A stretch of DNA of 60,000 bases from Branchiostoma floridae. Lineage: Eukaryota > Chordata > Leptocardii > Amphioxiformes > Branchiostomatidae. Below the pieces are notes generated by a model, which did no database searches, was not told the DNA's origin, and saw only the letters and a list, made by a program, of their open reading frames with translations. A program made the position numbers and the translations under genes. The stretch is taken from positions 13,247,105 through 13,307,104 of the forward strand of contig NC_049992.1 of assembly GCF_000003815.2 (NCBI RefSeq). The letters run 5' to 3'. Within the stretch, counting starts at the first letter, position 1. The number at the start of each line of letters is the position of its first letter. Shown in pieces: positions 35,378 to 48,329 of the stretch.

Positions 35378-36795
35378 GCATATATAAACTCCACTGAAAA
35401 CCTTCCTGGTGAAGATAACAACATAATCCAATAACATGCCATCCCAAACAATAAGTGGGATGGGAAAAATTAGCTGGAGATAGCAGTGCATGATGCTCAA
35501 TGTCGATGACTGTAAGACTCCGACTCAGAGATTCTATCCCATAGTAATCTGGATCTTCCTGAATACCTGCCTGGTCTGCCAGGCATATTCCAGGGATCAC
35601 CAGGAAGTAGAGGTTTAAAGGTTAGCTGTCTTTCCTGCTTATCTTCAAGGTCTTTTCAAGGTGAAATGTTGCCCTTGGCGGAGTCTTCTGTATCAGATGT
35701 TCTATCTCCTGTTGATAAGGTCGTTGGGTACTCCTGAAGCTGATATATCTGTAAGAGTCAAACGGACCTGTTTAGAGCCACCATCCTACATTAAACTTTG
35801 TGTACATACCAGAGATCCAAATCTCAGCAGACTTGACTTGCGCACAAGATGTAGATAAACTAGGAGCAGGCATCCTTGATAAGGTTTGTTGCTTGCCCAA
35901 ATCAGTTCTTTTCTGCTTTTTTATCGACAGCCATTGCCCCTCAGTCCCTTAGCTAGTAATTTGGAGTATCCTTTTGTGCAGTAAATCCTCGAATCAATCA
36001 TTACGCTAGCCTAATTCATGAATTTCAGTCAAAGAATCTTGCTATATTTATTTTTTGTCAAACAAGTTGACATAAAACCACTCAAGGTTAAGCTTACACG
36101 AGCATGAATAAAAACCAAGTGAGAAAGATGAAAGAGAAGGTCCTGGACTAAAATGATGAATATCAAGATAGCTGACATCAGCATTTATATTAAGGAGAGA
36201 TAGTGAGCTTTCACGTAAGTTTTACATTTAAAATTCTTGTTGAAGACATCCTACATGAACTGTTTATTTTTAGTCTTGCAGGCTGGCCTTTATGTGCAGC
36301 GGGACTAATTTAAAAGTACTTAATGATGTCCTCTGTTTCCAGCTTTCCTAATGATACTGTAGTGTTGGCGGGAAGTGTTCCAGATTAGATAATGGACAAG
36401 TTCAAGTCTCTGTCTTTACTGCTACATGTATGTGACATGGATGAAGTTACATGTAACTAGAGTAGGCTTGAATTACATGGCTGGGGAAATACTAACCACT
36501 GTGTTTGGTGTTCATTTGAAGACTCCAAGTGTCTTTGCCATCTGGAAATATATATGTTGCCTGGCTATGTTCACAAGTGAAAAGTAGCAACTAAAAAATG
36601 AAAACTGCTTTGAAACAGTTGGATATTTTTTCAAGTCCTGTGTATTTCAAACCATCTGTAAATAGTGCTATAAGGAATCTATTTTTTGTGGTATTGATGT
36701 ACAAAAAGTGAGCTAGAAGCCAAACAAATTACTGTAATTCCAAGTTTTGGGATGGTTTTATGTATGCGGTTTTCATAGTGACCCTTTGCTGTGTA

Positions 36796-36978
36796 CAGTG
36801 AAACCTGCCTTAGGGGTCACCTGAGTATAGGGGCCACCTGGCCATTGCGGTTAGTTTTCGTTGGTCCCTAGAATTTTTCCCATTAACCTAAGCATTAAGA
36901 AATGGTCTATATCGGTCACCTGGCTAGACGATTTCGGACCGGCCGCTATGTACTTAAAAGCTACTGTCGACTACAGTG
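36796..36978. repeat. Possible dispersed repeat with GGYCACCTG direct motifs
   Basis: Starts CAGTGAAACCTGCC and ends TGTCGACTACAGTG. Inside, GGTCACCTG (36825), GGCCACCTG (36842) and GGTCACCTG (36914) recur. It resembles a repeat type I associate with marine invertebrate genomes, but I see no clean inverted termini or target duplication here. Confidence 0.3.
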
Positions 36979-39900
36979 CTATCAAAGCTTAAAACCACCC
37001 TGGATATTATTTCTTTTCAAAATTTAAAAACAAAACAAAACAAAAAACAGTGAATTTATATCTTTAAATGTGAATTTATAGTATTCCTTTTTTAGAGGAG
37101 TTGAAAACTGTGGCTTCCATGTTGCCTGCATACTAGTTAGACATCCCACAATTGTCAATGAAATGTCAGAATTCAACATGAATGGTGAAGAACAATCATG
37201 CCTTTCTTCCACTTCATTGCTTCATCATTTCCACCTGAGCAGGTACCATTACATGCACTACTTCATGTCAAGCCACTCGGCATTGTTATGTAAATACATG
37301 ACCTGTCTGTTTTGATGATTCACAATCCCCCAGAGGAAGTCAGTGACCTTTCCTGCTATCCATCTGTCCTCACCTGGTTCCAACCTTAATACAAAGTCCA
37401 TTACTTTCCGCACTTAATCTTCCATTTATAGGATGATCCTTCACATAATCTTCCCTGATGCTATGTTGACTTAAAAGATTGCCATCTTGCCCTGAAGCCA
37501 GTTTGGATATTTAACATCAGGGCGGTCTACCCTGGCTGACCTTGGGTGACCTACTAATGACTGAATGTCACACCTCGACCTTCATTTCTGCCCAGGGCCG
37601 CTGGAGGAAAGCCAGCTCCTGACCTGGCCTGGGTAGCATTTCTTCTTACCCTGCAGAAAAAGGTGGTTTGGTAGGGCTCATCTGTTTGGTAAATTTGACA
37701 GGTTGTCACTGTTTTTGATGTGGGAAAGATGATTTCCGATAGTCAAACCACTAAAAATATTGTTTTCGGCCTCACGCTGACTCACTTTGGGATCTCTAAA
37801 AATCAGAAGAGATTGATTGAATTGAACAACCTGAAGAGTTTGAATAGTTTGTATGTACCTAACAGAGCTGTTCATTATTTAGGCCATATTGATTTTATTT
37901 TATCACAAATTCTAGAAAATGTGGGGCTTTTCGTCTCCCTCTGCTTCCAAAAAAGAAGTCAAACCCAACCTGTTTAGAAATAGCCAACACTAGTATTAGA
38001 TTAGAATATTATTTATGACTGTCCATTGTCACTATGTGTATACCATGTACATGTACTTGCAATTAGCCCTCGGGCACGAACTTGCAAATAAACTTTCATT
38101 ATTATATGGATGACATCCTCTGGGAACCCCCAAACTGATGGGAGTGAAGGAATAGCAAAAAAAGTTTGGGGGAAAAGTTGTGGTCATGATGATATGTAAG
38201 TGGCCATAAAGATTGAACAAACCACAAAACATGTAAAGCATACTTAATGGTATTTTTTTTGCAATCTATGGTATATATTTGCTCATTTTACATTTACAAT
38301 GTGTCAGCTGAAAATTGATGGATGCAAATGTCATCCATATAATCAAATCACCAATCGTTTAATAATGTCCATCACAATAATTTCTGTTCGCTTAGAACAA
38401 GAATTTTTTCTCTCACACCTAAAAGTATGCTATCCTATCGAGGACTTTACGAAGGCTGTATTATGTTCTATATTAAAATGTATAGTAGGCATATCCATGA
38501 CTGGTCTGATACTGTCTGTTATTAGACTGAGGTCATATCATGCTTGCCTAACTCTGTAATATGGTGTAAAGTTAGTCAAGAGAAGCTACCTCACATGCAA
38601 TGTGGGGCATCTCTCTCATTGGCATTCAACCAAAGTACTAATGTCATCTCTTATGCATACAAATTACCCATAACAATGATATAACACAGGTTATGTGATA
38701 AGAGATTTGCTTCTGACGTTCAACCTTTCATTATGGTGTCTAATTGAACTATGCTGTAGTATAAGGCAACAATATATCTCTCAGGCCTCTGCTCAGTTTT
38801 GATTAGAAACTGGCAAACAGTAGGTTTAGTGAGTGCCTTTGTATCCGATATCTGTGAAAGTCATCTACGTGACTGCTTGTAGAGATTACAAAGCTACTTA
38901 ATGGAGGGGCAAGGTCAGATTTTATGGGGAATCACTGGGATAAAGTCTATAATTCCTTTAGGCCTGAGTGGGGAGGAATAATGCATGAGGGGGCCAAGTG
39001 CCTGGTGTACAGATGAACGTAGAAGCTTAGCCGTGGTCAGATATGGGACAAAACCAATTAGATAGAAGCATTGATGTCGATATATGTGATTTGCTCATTT
39101 TTACACAATGCTGTGAAATATTACTCTAGATTCTTTGTTGCCAAACATAGTCCATTCATCAAATCTAAGCATACAGGACATACTGTACCATGTTAGTATT
39201 AACTGTGTTGTTGAAGTTCTAGTATGGTGGTTCAATAGTAAGAATCTACGGTAACTTCATGGTAATGTGATAAGTATACAGCAAAAAAAAAACAAGTAAT
39301 GGACTCCAGAAAGATGACAATTGTATATTTTGACCTCTCCCGGAAAATATGCATGCCTCAGAGAGCTACACAGCGTTTGTGTAGGTATGAAATGTCAATC
39401 ATAATGCTATCGGAGGAACCTCCATATCAGTGGGGTCAATAGCCATTGCCCTTGGAGTCATTATTGGGGTCATGTAATTTGTTTTACTGCACATTGGTAA
39501 TGTCCTTCTGTGCAGTTGGGTTATGATATTGCAGATGGCTTTATTTGCATACTAGTCAGGCTTTTGAAAGTGAGAGGAGGGCTGCATATTTAAGTATATA
39601 TGCATGTATTGATATTGATATATGAATGTAGAAAATTTAACTTTCACTGTAAACAGTAGTTCGTTAGGTGCAATTCGTATATCTGTAAATCTATATTTCC
39701 TTCTCAACTTAGATAGAAGTAATAACAACAAAACAAAAACGTGTTTATGTCAAAAGAAATATACTTCTTTTAAACAGAAGAAATAATTTAAACGATATTT
39801 TTTAGTCTGCAGAATTAGTCTAATATGTGAGAAATTCACTAAATGACAACGTACATGTGTACATTGTCTAAATACTGGAACTATATATCGAAAAGCATTA

Positions 39901-42795
39901 AACTGACACAATGTACTGTTACTTATGAAAACTTAATAACAGTATGCTAAATGAATCAAGTTTTACACTAAGCAACCAGTTCAATTCAATACAAGTACAT
40001 TTGGAAATACAAAATTGGTAATTGATCTTGTATATAACTTGAAGCAAGTCAGCCAATAAGCAGTTTAACATAACCCGTAATTTTCAGTACCAAGCCGTTT
40101 ACGGCAGTCTTTTCTTGTTTTATATATGGCTACCATAATATAGGGGCTGATATTCATGATGTACATACTTTATGTGGAGAAACAATAAAAGATAATGCTG
40201 ACCAACTGTGAAGTCTTCTCTTTAATAAACAACGTACATATAAACTGTAATGATTCAAACTTTTATTCACCGTTGTTCAATAACTTTAAGTGTTGCCAGT
40301 AAAGTTTAGTTTCGTCAGCGCTGTAAATCCTGGTCCTAAAGCTGCCCTTATGGCGAGAAGGTTACAAGAGACGACGTAAAATACAGGCGGATTGTAGTTC
40401 AATATTGGGTAAATCCGCGCACTGCCGTTTATTGGTAAGTTTTACTGCCTAGAATCCATCATGTTGGTAAAGGGTGGAGGGTCTGAGCTTGGCGGGATTT
40501 GCCTGCTGACCTTTCCTTATGACTTGGGTAGGAAATGAATGAGATCAGACTGGGAATTGGATGTACTGACAAAGGGACATGGTTCGCAATCTGCCCGGGA
40601 GGAGCCTGCATTTTTCAGGGGCAGGAATCAATGCAGCTTTTATCGGATGCGGACCAAAGTAAAGGTCCTGATTTACCTTTAGTGCCGGGAGGTAAATTTG
40701 TTGTGCTTATTTTCCAATGTTCCGAATCATTTCGGATATATATTCCACAGTTGCTGTCCTCACATACTCTGCAAGTTGAATAAAGATATTCAAACATGAT
40801 GCAAAATATGGGATATACATGGCACAGATGACCATGGCACTTTATATGGTTAATTTAAAATTGTTCGGTATAAGAGTTTATAGCATTCTTTTGACATACT
40901 TTTTTAAATACTCAATATGTGTTTTTCAGTCTAACATGAATACTCATAATTCCACAAGGTGCCACTATTCCGCGCATGAGAAAAAAATACATGAATTCAA
41001 TTTCAAAGTTATTTGCCAATGCAGTATCAGTAATCCTAAGGTCTATCTACTTCAGATATTTAGGTGTTCAAGACAATCTTTAGAAAACCACTGTGGTAAT
41101 GTATTTTTGATGTGACTGAATTATGGCACCTGGTGGAATTATGAGAGTTGAGTCACCTAATTCTCCAACATTGCAGTGTGGGTCCCAGACCAGCTTAAAC
41201 AGGATACATTACATGTACCTTTCACTGCACGCTCCCTTACAAGTGTTTGTTGAACAAACATGTGGAGACAAGGCAAATATAGAGCCTGACAAAACACTGG
41301 CCACTTCACTCCCGATGGATCAACACAACCTCCTGTTACATACCTAATATATACATAGGATGAATAACGTATTCATGACTTGAATGGAGTGGAATGAAAT
41401 GGAATAATACAGTATGGAACATGTGTTAAGAGCTAAGACAACATTACTTCATGTTCCTAGGAGAAGGGAGATAGAGGGAGAGAGGAAGAAAGTGAGACAC
41501 AAAAAGCATCGAACCAAGAATATCATTATTATATATATATAAAATAGTTTTCTTTTTATGAGACATACATCTACATGTAGTTTTTGAAAAGGTGGGGTAA
41601 TAACCTCATTTTGAGCATACACATTACTTTTGACTATTCAAAAGATAGTAGTGCATTATGTTATATCAAAACAAACATTTTGCTGTTATCTCACAAAGTA
41701 TGTTTATATTCATTTGCCTGACAGTACAGGCAGCCAAGATCACATACATGTATCTTGATATGCAAATTTTTAGATACTCAAACTTCTTGGTATTGCTCAT
41801 CGTTGCACTTATGGCTATAGTGTGTTTGTTAACAAACAAAACACAATGCAGCCCATGTAATTGCAAGCTATAGTATTGTCAGGATGGAGATCTAGTAATG
41901 TTTGTTTAGGGAGTGGCAGTTACAGTAAAGAGATTTAGATTGAGAGTGTGTGTTGATAGCTAATGGTAGCTTACCTAGGTGATAAACTAATTACTAACTA
42001 ACTGTACACCAAGATTGTTATCAAAGTTTGTATCCTTTTGGCAGATAGCCTTTAACCTATGCAAATGGAGCTTTTCAATATCTAACTAATCATCGTAACT
42101 TATGAAATATGACACACAAGGCAATTTTGGATCATTGTAAATTTTACTTTACCTCAAGATGCTTCATTCATGAAGTGGTTTGAATGAAAATTGTTGAGGA
42201 AGCCAACATCACTTTTGCATTGATTGCCAAAAAACAACGAATGTTGGATTTCTAAGTACATGGCATTCCCTTTTATGAAACCTTGTACCAATCTTGTATT
42301 GGTTATAGCACAAGTCAAAAGTGTGCATTTCAGATAAGCACTTCCATCAGTAAGGTTGATGTAAGTTGTGTGGACACTTTGCTACTTGCTCTGTGAATGC
42401 TTTTGTGCATGCATAAAACAAGATTGTTCAACAGTAATAAGAAGTGAAGGTATAATAAGTCATCTGCAAAGAACTGGACACATGTCTGTTGTACTTTGCT
42501 TTTACATTATGGATTATATTGAATTTCTCTACAAGCCATTTTCCTTCATTGCGTCTGTAACAAAATCTTCAATACTCATATTTTGAATTGACCCTGGGGT
42601 CAATGTGAGCTGAAATATTGCAAACTCAGCACATTAGTGACCTCTACTTGTGAGTATGTAATGTTTAGTGGAGAGGATGAACTGAACTGAGTGGAGAATA
42701 AATGAATAACTGACACTCTAAAGAACTGAAAGAAATTTTGTATATCTATAATGTACGTTTCTTATCAATTATCAAACTTTTTTTCTTATTTTCAG

Positions 42796-42901
42796 ACAAA
42801 GAAAGAGACAGTTTATCTGGAAGTGAAGTGGTTTTACAGAACGTCAGAGGTTCCTGACTCAGTCTACCATCTCTTGGTACAGGATAGGAACTCAGAGAAC
42901 A
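42796..42901 (+). CDS. RERE: RERE coding exon 3: BAH domain core
   Basis: A 106-nt exon following a strong acceptor (TTTTTTCTTATTTTCAG, ending 42795) and ending at donor GTAAGT (42902). It encodes residues 79-113 and the first base of codon 114. The core reads [20 protein letters not shown] then [10 protein letters not shown]. It matches the [22 protein letters not shown] block of RERE, including the VKWFYR signature shared by BAH domains. The link from exon 2 to this exon is direct: residue 78 (Met) is followed by a short KK-containing turn. There is no room for the cysteine- and proline-rich insertion I recall in vertebrate RERE. Confidence 0.96.
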
Positions 42902-43172
42902 GTAAGTATTATAGCTCATGTCTACGAAATGTTAAGTGTCGACCTTGACTATGCTTCTTAGCCACTTTTGCCTAAGTCAAAATCTATACCATCTATATAT
43001 ATCAGTAGACATTCTTTGAATATCAAAGCATAGGTATGCATGCTGAATAAGTGACATTTGTGTCTGTGGAAAGAATTGCTGCAACACTGCACAGATCGTA
43101 CTTTTGTTTAGCGTGCATAATTTTGTTATGTTAATTTGTTAATTGCTGCTAATTCCCTCTCAAATTTGCCAG

Positions 43173-43269
43173 GTTCAGGTGAAGATTCCGTGATTAAGGA
43201 ATCCCTTATGAAGTCCAGGGAACTCTTCATCTCCGATGCCACAGACAGTTATCCTGTATCTGCTCTCAG
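43173..43269 (+). CDS. RERE: RERE coding exon 4: BAH domain, RELFISD segment
   Basis: A 97-nt exon between acceptor TTTGCCAG (ending 43172) and donor GTAAAT (43270). It completes Ser114, encodes residues 115-145 and supplies two bases of codon 146. It contains MKSRELFISDATDSYPVSAL, matching [20 protein letters not shown] of RERE. In BAH domains this is the stretch that bears the conserved acidic FISD turn. Intron 3 before it is only 271 bp, the shortest in the gene. Confidence 0.95.
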
Positions 43270-44086
43270 GTAAATAGATATAATACTAAGGCTAGACAGT
43301 TGCACCTACAGGGCAGTGCCTCCACCTTTAAATTCTATTCTGTCCCATTCATTATTTTGGAGTCTGTTTTAAATTTTTTTGATTTTGAGTCGCCCTTAGT
43401 GAGCTAACAAACATACATTTTCATCAGTTTCATGTCACAAAGTTCACACGATTTGGAACAATGAAGTAAAAGTTTCCTTGTCCCAACAAGCAAATTTCCA
43501 TCCCAGGGGAGAGGGACAGGTCCTGGAGACAGCCCAAGTTCATTTGTCATTCTTCTGTAACACCAACATTACTTCATGTTTTATTCATTCTTCAGCCAAA
43601 CCATCAAAACTGCTTCAAGGAAATCAGATAGCTTCAAGTTGATATGGCATCCTAGCATGACATGAAATTAATACCACAGGGCTTAGCATATGAAAACATG
43701 ATATAAATGATTGTTTTTATAAGTGTTATAAGTTAAATCGTGTAATGGTAGTTCAGCTATGCTTCAGAAAAAACTAACTAAATTGGAACATTTCTATACT
43801 TTTAACAAACTTAACTACCCTATGATCACTGCTGTTATGAAGTACTTAATAAATCACTGAAATAAAAAAATCCAGTCATTATTCAAAACGTGGGACAGTT
43901 CATTAACCACTGCCTTCAAAGAAGTCAAACGCGACTTTAGTATACATTGTATGACTTATTTGACTAGACCCTAGTGTTATGTATCACACTATTTGTTACT
44001 TTTAGTCTTTGAAATTATACATGTCTTTTGCCACGATTTTGTAAATAAAGCAATATCATAATAAGTCATCATGTTTTTATTTTCAG
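43270..44086 (+). other. RERE intron 4 (817 bp, phase 2)
   Basis: Ordinary intron sequence between GTAAAT and TTTTCAG. No repeats or sites noted. Confidence 0.9.
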
Positions 44087-44240
44087 GGGAAGGTGTTGTG
44101 TGCATCACTATCCTGACATCATCGCTGCCAAAGCCTTTGAACCCAACCCTAACACCTTCTTTTACATCCTGGGCTACAACCCAGAGACGAGGAGGTTAAA
44201 CGGCACACAAGGGGAGATCCGAGTAGGCCCCAGTCACCAG
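44087..44240 (+). CDS. RERE: RERE coding exon 5: end of BAH and start of ELM2
   Basis: A 154-nt exon between TTTTTATTTTCAG (ending 44086) and donor GTACGG (44241, a weaker match to consensus). It encodes the last base of codon 146 and residues 147-197. It carries RGRCCVHHYPDI, matching the C-terminal BAH strand, then TFFYILGYNPETRRLNGTQG, then EIRVGPSHQ. The last two blocks are almost identical to vertebrate RERE and mark the BAH-to-ELM2 transition. GEIRVG is the opening motif of ELM2 domains in RERE, MTA and MIER proteins. The exon ends in phase 0. Confidence 0.97.
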
Positions 44241-47200
44241 GTACGGCATAGATTCATATCAGGCCCATTTTTAGCTGGTTTTGTGGCCACATTTTACTTG
44301 AAGAACCTTAGACACTGCACAGTCTTTAGATTTTTATGGTCAGCAAATTCTTTGAAGGGATGGAATAAAGGGATGATATAGGCATAACCACCTTAAGGAT
44401 TTAAAAAATCTTTTCTTCTCTGGCAACCTGAAAAAAAAGAGCATAAAAACAAAACACAGATTCTAGTTTTGAAATGCATGTATGCATCTTAATAGCATTC
44501 TTAATATTTGTGTGAAATTGAATAGGAAACAAAATATTTTTAAAACCTTTCTTGTAAGGTGTAGTCTCAGCAGCAAATGTCATGTGTGCAAGCATGTTTA
44601 CATTACAAATTCACCAGTCCAGGTATTTAACAGAATATTTCAAAGTAACAAATCCCTAAAAAGCTGGTTGATGATAACAGTACAAAGTGCTTCACTTGAA
44701 ATACATTTTGTTACTACTGATGTTTTAGTTGCCAAAATTGGCACAACAAATATGACATAGAAGGAAAACAAACAGTACATGTAGATACTGCAAATAGAAA
44801 AGTTATCTTGTCCTTCTACCAGTCTTCCCAAGGGTAAGTTCTTTGTACTTGTAGAGCACAGATGGTATCTTCCCAGACATGTCAGTCTATGTTTCTGGGA
44901 ACTCCTCTCCTGTTGTCTCCTTGAACTCCACCTTGAACCCCCAGCAGCTGTCTGCATCACCCTCCAGTTCACCACAAAACTCCCCTGCCCTTTGCCAGCA
45001 CCCTGCCCACCCCTTCTGCCAAGTGCACTGACCCAGAAAAACCAATGACCCAGGAGTGGATCTGTCAATCAGCACTAGTGATGGGCATCATGCCAAAAGC
45101 CACCACCCTCCTTTTCAACTACCCTCCTGTATCCTGCTATGTCCTCCCTGCATGCACAAGTCGCTTTTTATGATGTCTTTCACAAATACATCCCAATATG
45201 TATGTGGTACTCAGGGAGATAAAAGAGTTTTAAGAGAAAGTGCTGGTGTGAAAATGTGCAATTTTCTCCTTCTGGAGCTGGGGCATGACCCAATTAAAGG
45301 GCTCTCTGGCAGGCTGATCAGTGTAATTTGTGTGCTGAAGGGTCACTTGTGACCACAAAAGGGCAGCGGGCTGCTGATAGGCAAATTAGTCATGAACACA
45401 CACCATAGGTCAAAGGTTGGCAGTCCGCTTTCAAGATGGCCGCCATTTGAGCATACCACCTTTTGTTGGGGAAGCCGGTAGGACAACAGAGGAACACTTT
45501 CTTCTTGCATTGTCGCAGGAGTGCTCAGAATGGTACGCAACTTTCTTTATAACCTCCCTGGGTGATGAATATGTTCTAATGGGATCATTTTAGGAGGGTG
45601 TGGAATCGAATCACGCAGGCTAGCGCAGCCGAGCAGCTGGCTGGCTGGCATGTCAGTCATGGTTGCTAGTTCTTTGTCATTGGTTAATGGTTTCACAGCT
45701 GCAGACGGTTTGTCGTTTGTGACCTGGTCATGGGGCAGCAAACCTGAAACTCCAGTCACACAATGTCGACTCAGGTCATCCTAATAGTTATTCTGTAGGA
45801 AATTCTGTGCCTTTGCCTCTGTCTGGGTCAGGATTTATGAGGGAAACATGTGTACCTATGAATATTAAGGGACTTGGAAGCTAGTTAGCAAAGTTGTATA
45901 AAGTCCCCTATTCTAGTCAAGCCACAAAACAAGAGATGCTGTAGTTTTGTAATAAGCTATAAAGGAGAGTTTTGAAATACCCTGAGGTATTCTGGTATGG
46001 ATGTAATCAGACAGTTGGTATTGTTGTGACGCTCTCAGAGGTACACGGTAAATTGATTGCACCTTCTCGTCATGTTGTTCACATCCTACGCTGCAAATGC
46101 ACCAAGGACCACTAAGCTGACAGCATATTTGCCATCTCGGGGTTAGCTATTTCCAGGCCTGGCAAATTGCCTCGGATCCACTTTATACCCGGTCGGAATG
46201 GAACTTGCCAATGTCCCCTCTCCGACAATGAAATGAATTTGACCTGTCTAACTGTTTGAGTGCTGTGTCTACAATCCAATAGGGCTTAGGGCTGGCAGCT
46301 GATGGGTGTGGGGCAGCTAGAGACAAATAGCCCCAGATTGGCAGTGCTGATTCAGATGTATTTGATGAAATGGCTATGTTTATTTGATGATGACATGTTG
46401 AGGGATTCTGTCAGCAAGAGGCCATGAGTAGGGGGTGTTTTTTGGATGGCTCATTGGCTAGAGGGATGCAGTTCCTCCCAGGTGGCATGTTGATCTGGTG
46501 GTTTATGTTGCAGACATGGTCCCCTGCCATCAGTCATGTTTTGTGTTTTGATTACCAAATTAAGTCAGCAATATTATTTGTAAAATGCATAAATCCAATT
46601 GTACATTTACATCATTGATCAATCTGATATCATGTAAAAAGACTAACATTTAAACATACCCATATCTCTCACTCTGCATGTGTATGATATTCAAGTAACG
46701 TTTTGTATACATATTGTGTTGTTTTGACAGATTAATAGCTTGGAACTGTGTAACTAATTACAGCACACTCACAAATTAAGAGGTGCTTTTGACGCACATA
46801 ACTCAAAGGTATGTGCATTTATACAAATGTATCATACGGTGTATTATGTAAATTGTTGCTGTTCCCCATAATGGATATTGGAAAACATTTACATTTTAAT
46901 TGTGGATGGCAGTCATTGATGAAAATCTCAGCATGACTGTGGCATTATTTTTCAATCGGATAATGAAATTACTAGCTATGGTTGTTTCAGGGATGTAGAT
47001 AGATACTGTAGTTTGTTGGTTTGGCAACCTGCCATGTTAGTTGAACCCAGTTTCATTTCATCCCTTTTCTAAAAGGAAAAGGGTTTAATAATAATCCGGC
47101 CCCGTTACATGATCCCAGGTTGGATTTTCCAAATGTTTAGCTTATTGTCAAGCGTGAACTGATGAAGCTGACATGGGGGCTCAAGCTCTTTCCGATGGAT

Positions 47201-47400
47201 TCTGTTGTTTAAACACCAGCATTTGTTCAGAAATGTGGAGTGACGCTTGGCAGATGACCAAGTTGTATGACATATTTCCTGTCCTGTGCAGTGGTACTGT
47301 ACTCAGGAAGGCTGTGAGTGCCAATGGCCAAACGGGCAGGCACGTCCAAACTTTAATTTGCTGTGATGGTTGTTGGCCTGTTTGTTTCCTTCCTGTACAG

Positions 47401-47737
47401 GGCTCAAAATACCACCTGCATATGCAGATAATTACAGATAAAATTGGAGCTGTGCAGGTATTTTTTGTGTCTACCTGCACTTAACCTGCACTGGTCCATG
47501 TACTGGGTTTTATACATAAAATTCCTTTGATTTAGATGTATAGGGATTGTTATTAGCTGCATTGACTTTTACCACCTATATATAAAGTACACAAGCAGTG
47601 GTTCCTAAACAATTTTAGTATGAACCGTATACTTCCTAAACTCAGAGTGGTGTCTACTAGGTAAAACATGTCTGGTGCAGGTAATTTTCAATGTTACCTG
47701 CACCAGTGCAGGTATGCAGAAAAAAGTATTTCGAGCC
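47401..47737. repeat. Hairpin-rich repeat with CAGGTA/ACCTGCA motifs
   Basis: The ends GGCTCAAAATAC (47401-47412) and GTATTTCGAGCC (47726-47737) are inverted with one mismatch, followed inward by CACCTGCATATGCAG and its near mirror. Inside are two hairpins: GTGCAGGTA/TACCTGCAC (47452-47480) and a 13-bp perfect stem CTGGTGCAGGTAA/TTACCTGCACCAG (47672-47706, 9-base loop). No target duplication is seen. It is probably a non-autonomous element. Confidence 0.55.
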
Positions 47738-47960
47738 TTCCTGCATGTCTCAACTGCATTTAAATGTAGCAGCAGCCTCCTGAAAGTGGCTGGACATGTT
47801 GCCTGCATGGATGGGCATGGAAAATTTACTTGCAAATTTGTTGTGATGCATGTATGATCTAAAATGCAGGGTACATTTATGTATTTTGTTGGCTAGCCCT
47901 TTGTAATAGACATAGGCTAGTTGGGCAGCCCTGGCTGTGTGTTCTGAACAGCCCAACCAA

Positions 47961-47982
47961 TAAATAAATAAATAAATAAATG
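47961..47982 (+). repeat. TAAA microsatellite
   Basis: Five uninterrupted TAAA units and a partial, just downstream of a TTGGGCAGCCCTGG stretch. Confidence 0.9.
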
Positions 47983-48214
47983 TATTTTGTTTTCACTTCT
48001 GCCTTCTGTCCTGTAAATGTTGCCAAAGCAGTTTAAATTTTATATCTTATTCCGCATGTCTTAGATGTTTTGCCCTGAAAATATTTGCTTCCAAATCAAC
48101 ATCAAACTCAAACTTCAAAGAAATTTCCCTGGAATTGCCTATGGTAAAGTATAGTTGTGCAATATCTTGATAATTCCTGTTTGTTGTTACCACGTTAATT
48201 GTATATCTTTTCAG

Positions 48215-48329
48215 TCATACTCATGGCAAGAACGAATAAATATATGGTGCCACACTTTCTGTGGCACCATATATTTCACACAACTGTATTTCCTTGTCTC
48301 TGAGTCTGACCCGTATGCTCTATTTGCAG
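48215..48329 (+). promoter_or_regulatory. Decoy 3' splice site and hairpin before exon 6
   Basis: TGTATATCTTTTCAG ends at 48214 and is a better pyrimidine tract than the used site CTATTTGCAG (48329). Using it would add 115 nt, shift the frame and hit a TAA inside exon 6 (the CCCTAA around 48351-48356). Between the two sites lies a perfect 17-bp stem, 48238-48254 paired with 48260-48276 (arm core TATATGGTGCCACA), with loop CTTTC. A role in acceptor choice is inference only. Confidence 0.4.

Larger units (their letters stand above)
30624..42795 (+). other. RERE intron 2 (12.2 kb, phase 0)
   Basis: The largest intron, bounded by GTGAGT and TTATTTTCAG. Holds a duplicated block (32022-32318), a cluster of nuclear-receptor-type half-sites (33761-33788), a CA microsatellite (35261-35377) and a possible repeat (36796-36978). 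No nested gene is recognised. Stretches such as 34200-34700 and 38880-39500 have balanced composition without repeats and could be regulatory, which sequence alone cannot show. Confidence 0.85.
44241..48329 (+). other. RERE intron 5 (4.1 kb, phase 0)
   Basis: Holds a hairpin-rich repeat (47401-47737), a TAAA microsatellite (47961-47982), and a decoy acceptor and perfect hairpin just before exon 6. Open frames at 44640-45068 (minus) and 45056-45352 (plus) show no recognisable domain. Confidence 0.85.

Noticed and set aside
35190-35600. Long Cys-Val or His-Thr rich open frames
   Set aside because: They are translations of the CA/TG microsatellite.
40535-40783. 82-codon frame (MNEIRLGIGC...) as a possible extra RERE exon
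   Set aside because: No similarity to RERE, and exons 2 and 3 on either side already join in a continuous, homologous BAH sequence.
47173-47484. Overlapping plus and minus frames of about 100 codons
   Set aside because: The 3' part falls in the hairpin-rich repeat and no domain is recognised; chance openness is the simpler explanation.
48238-48276. microRNA precursor
   Set aside because: The 17-bp stem with a 5-base loop is too short for a Dicer substrate.
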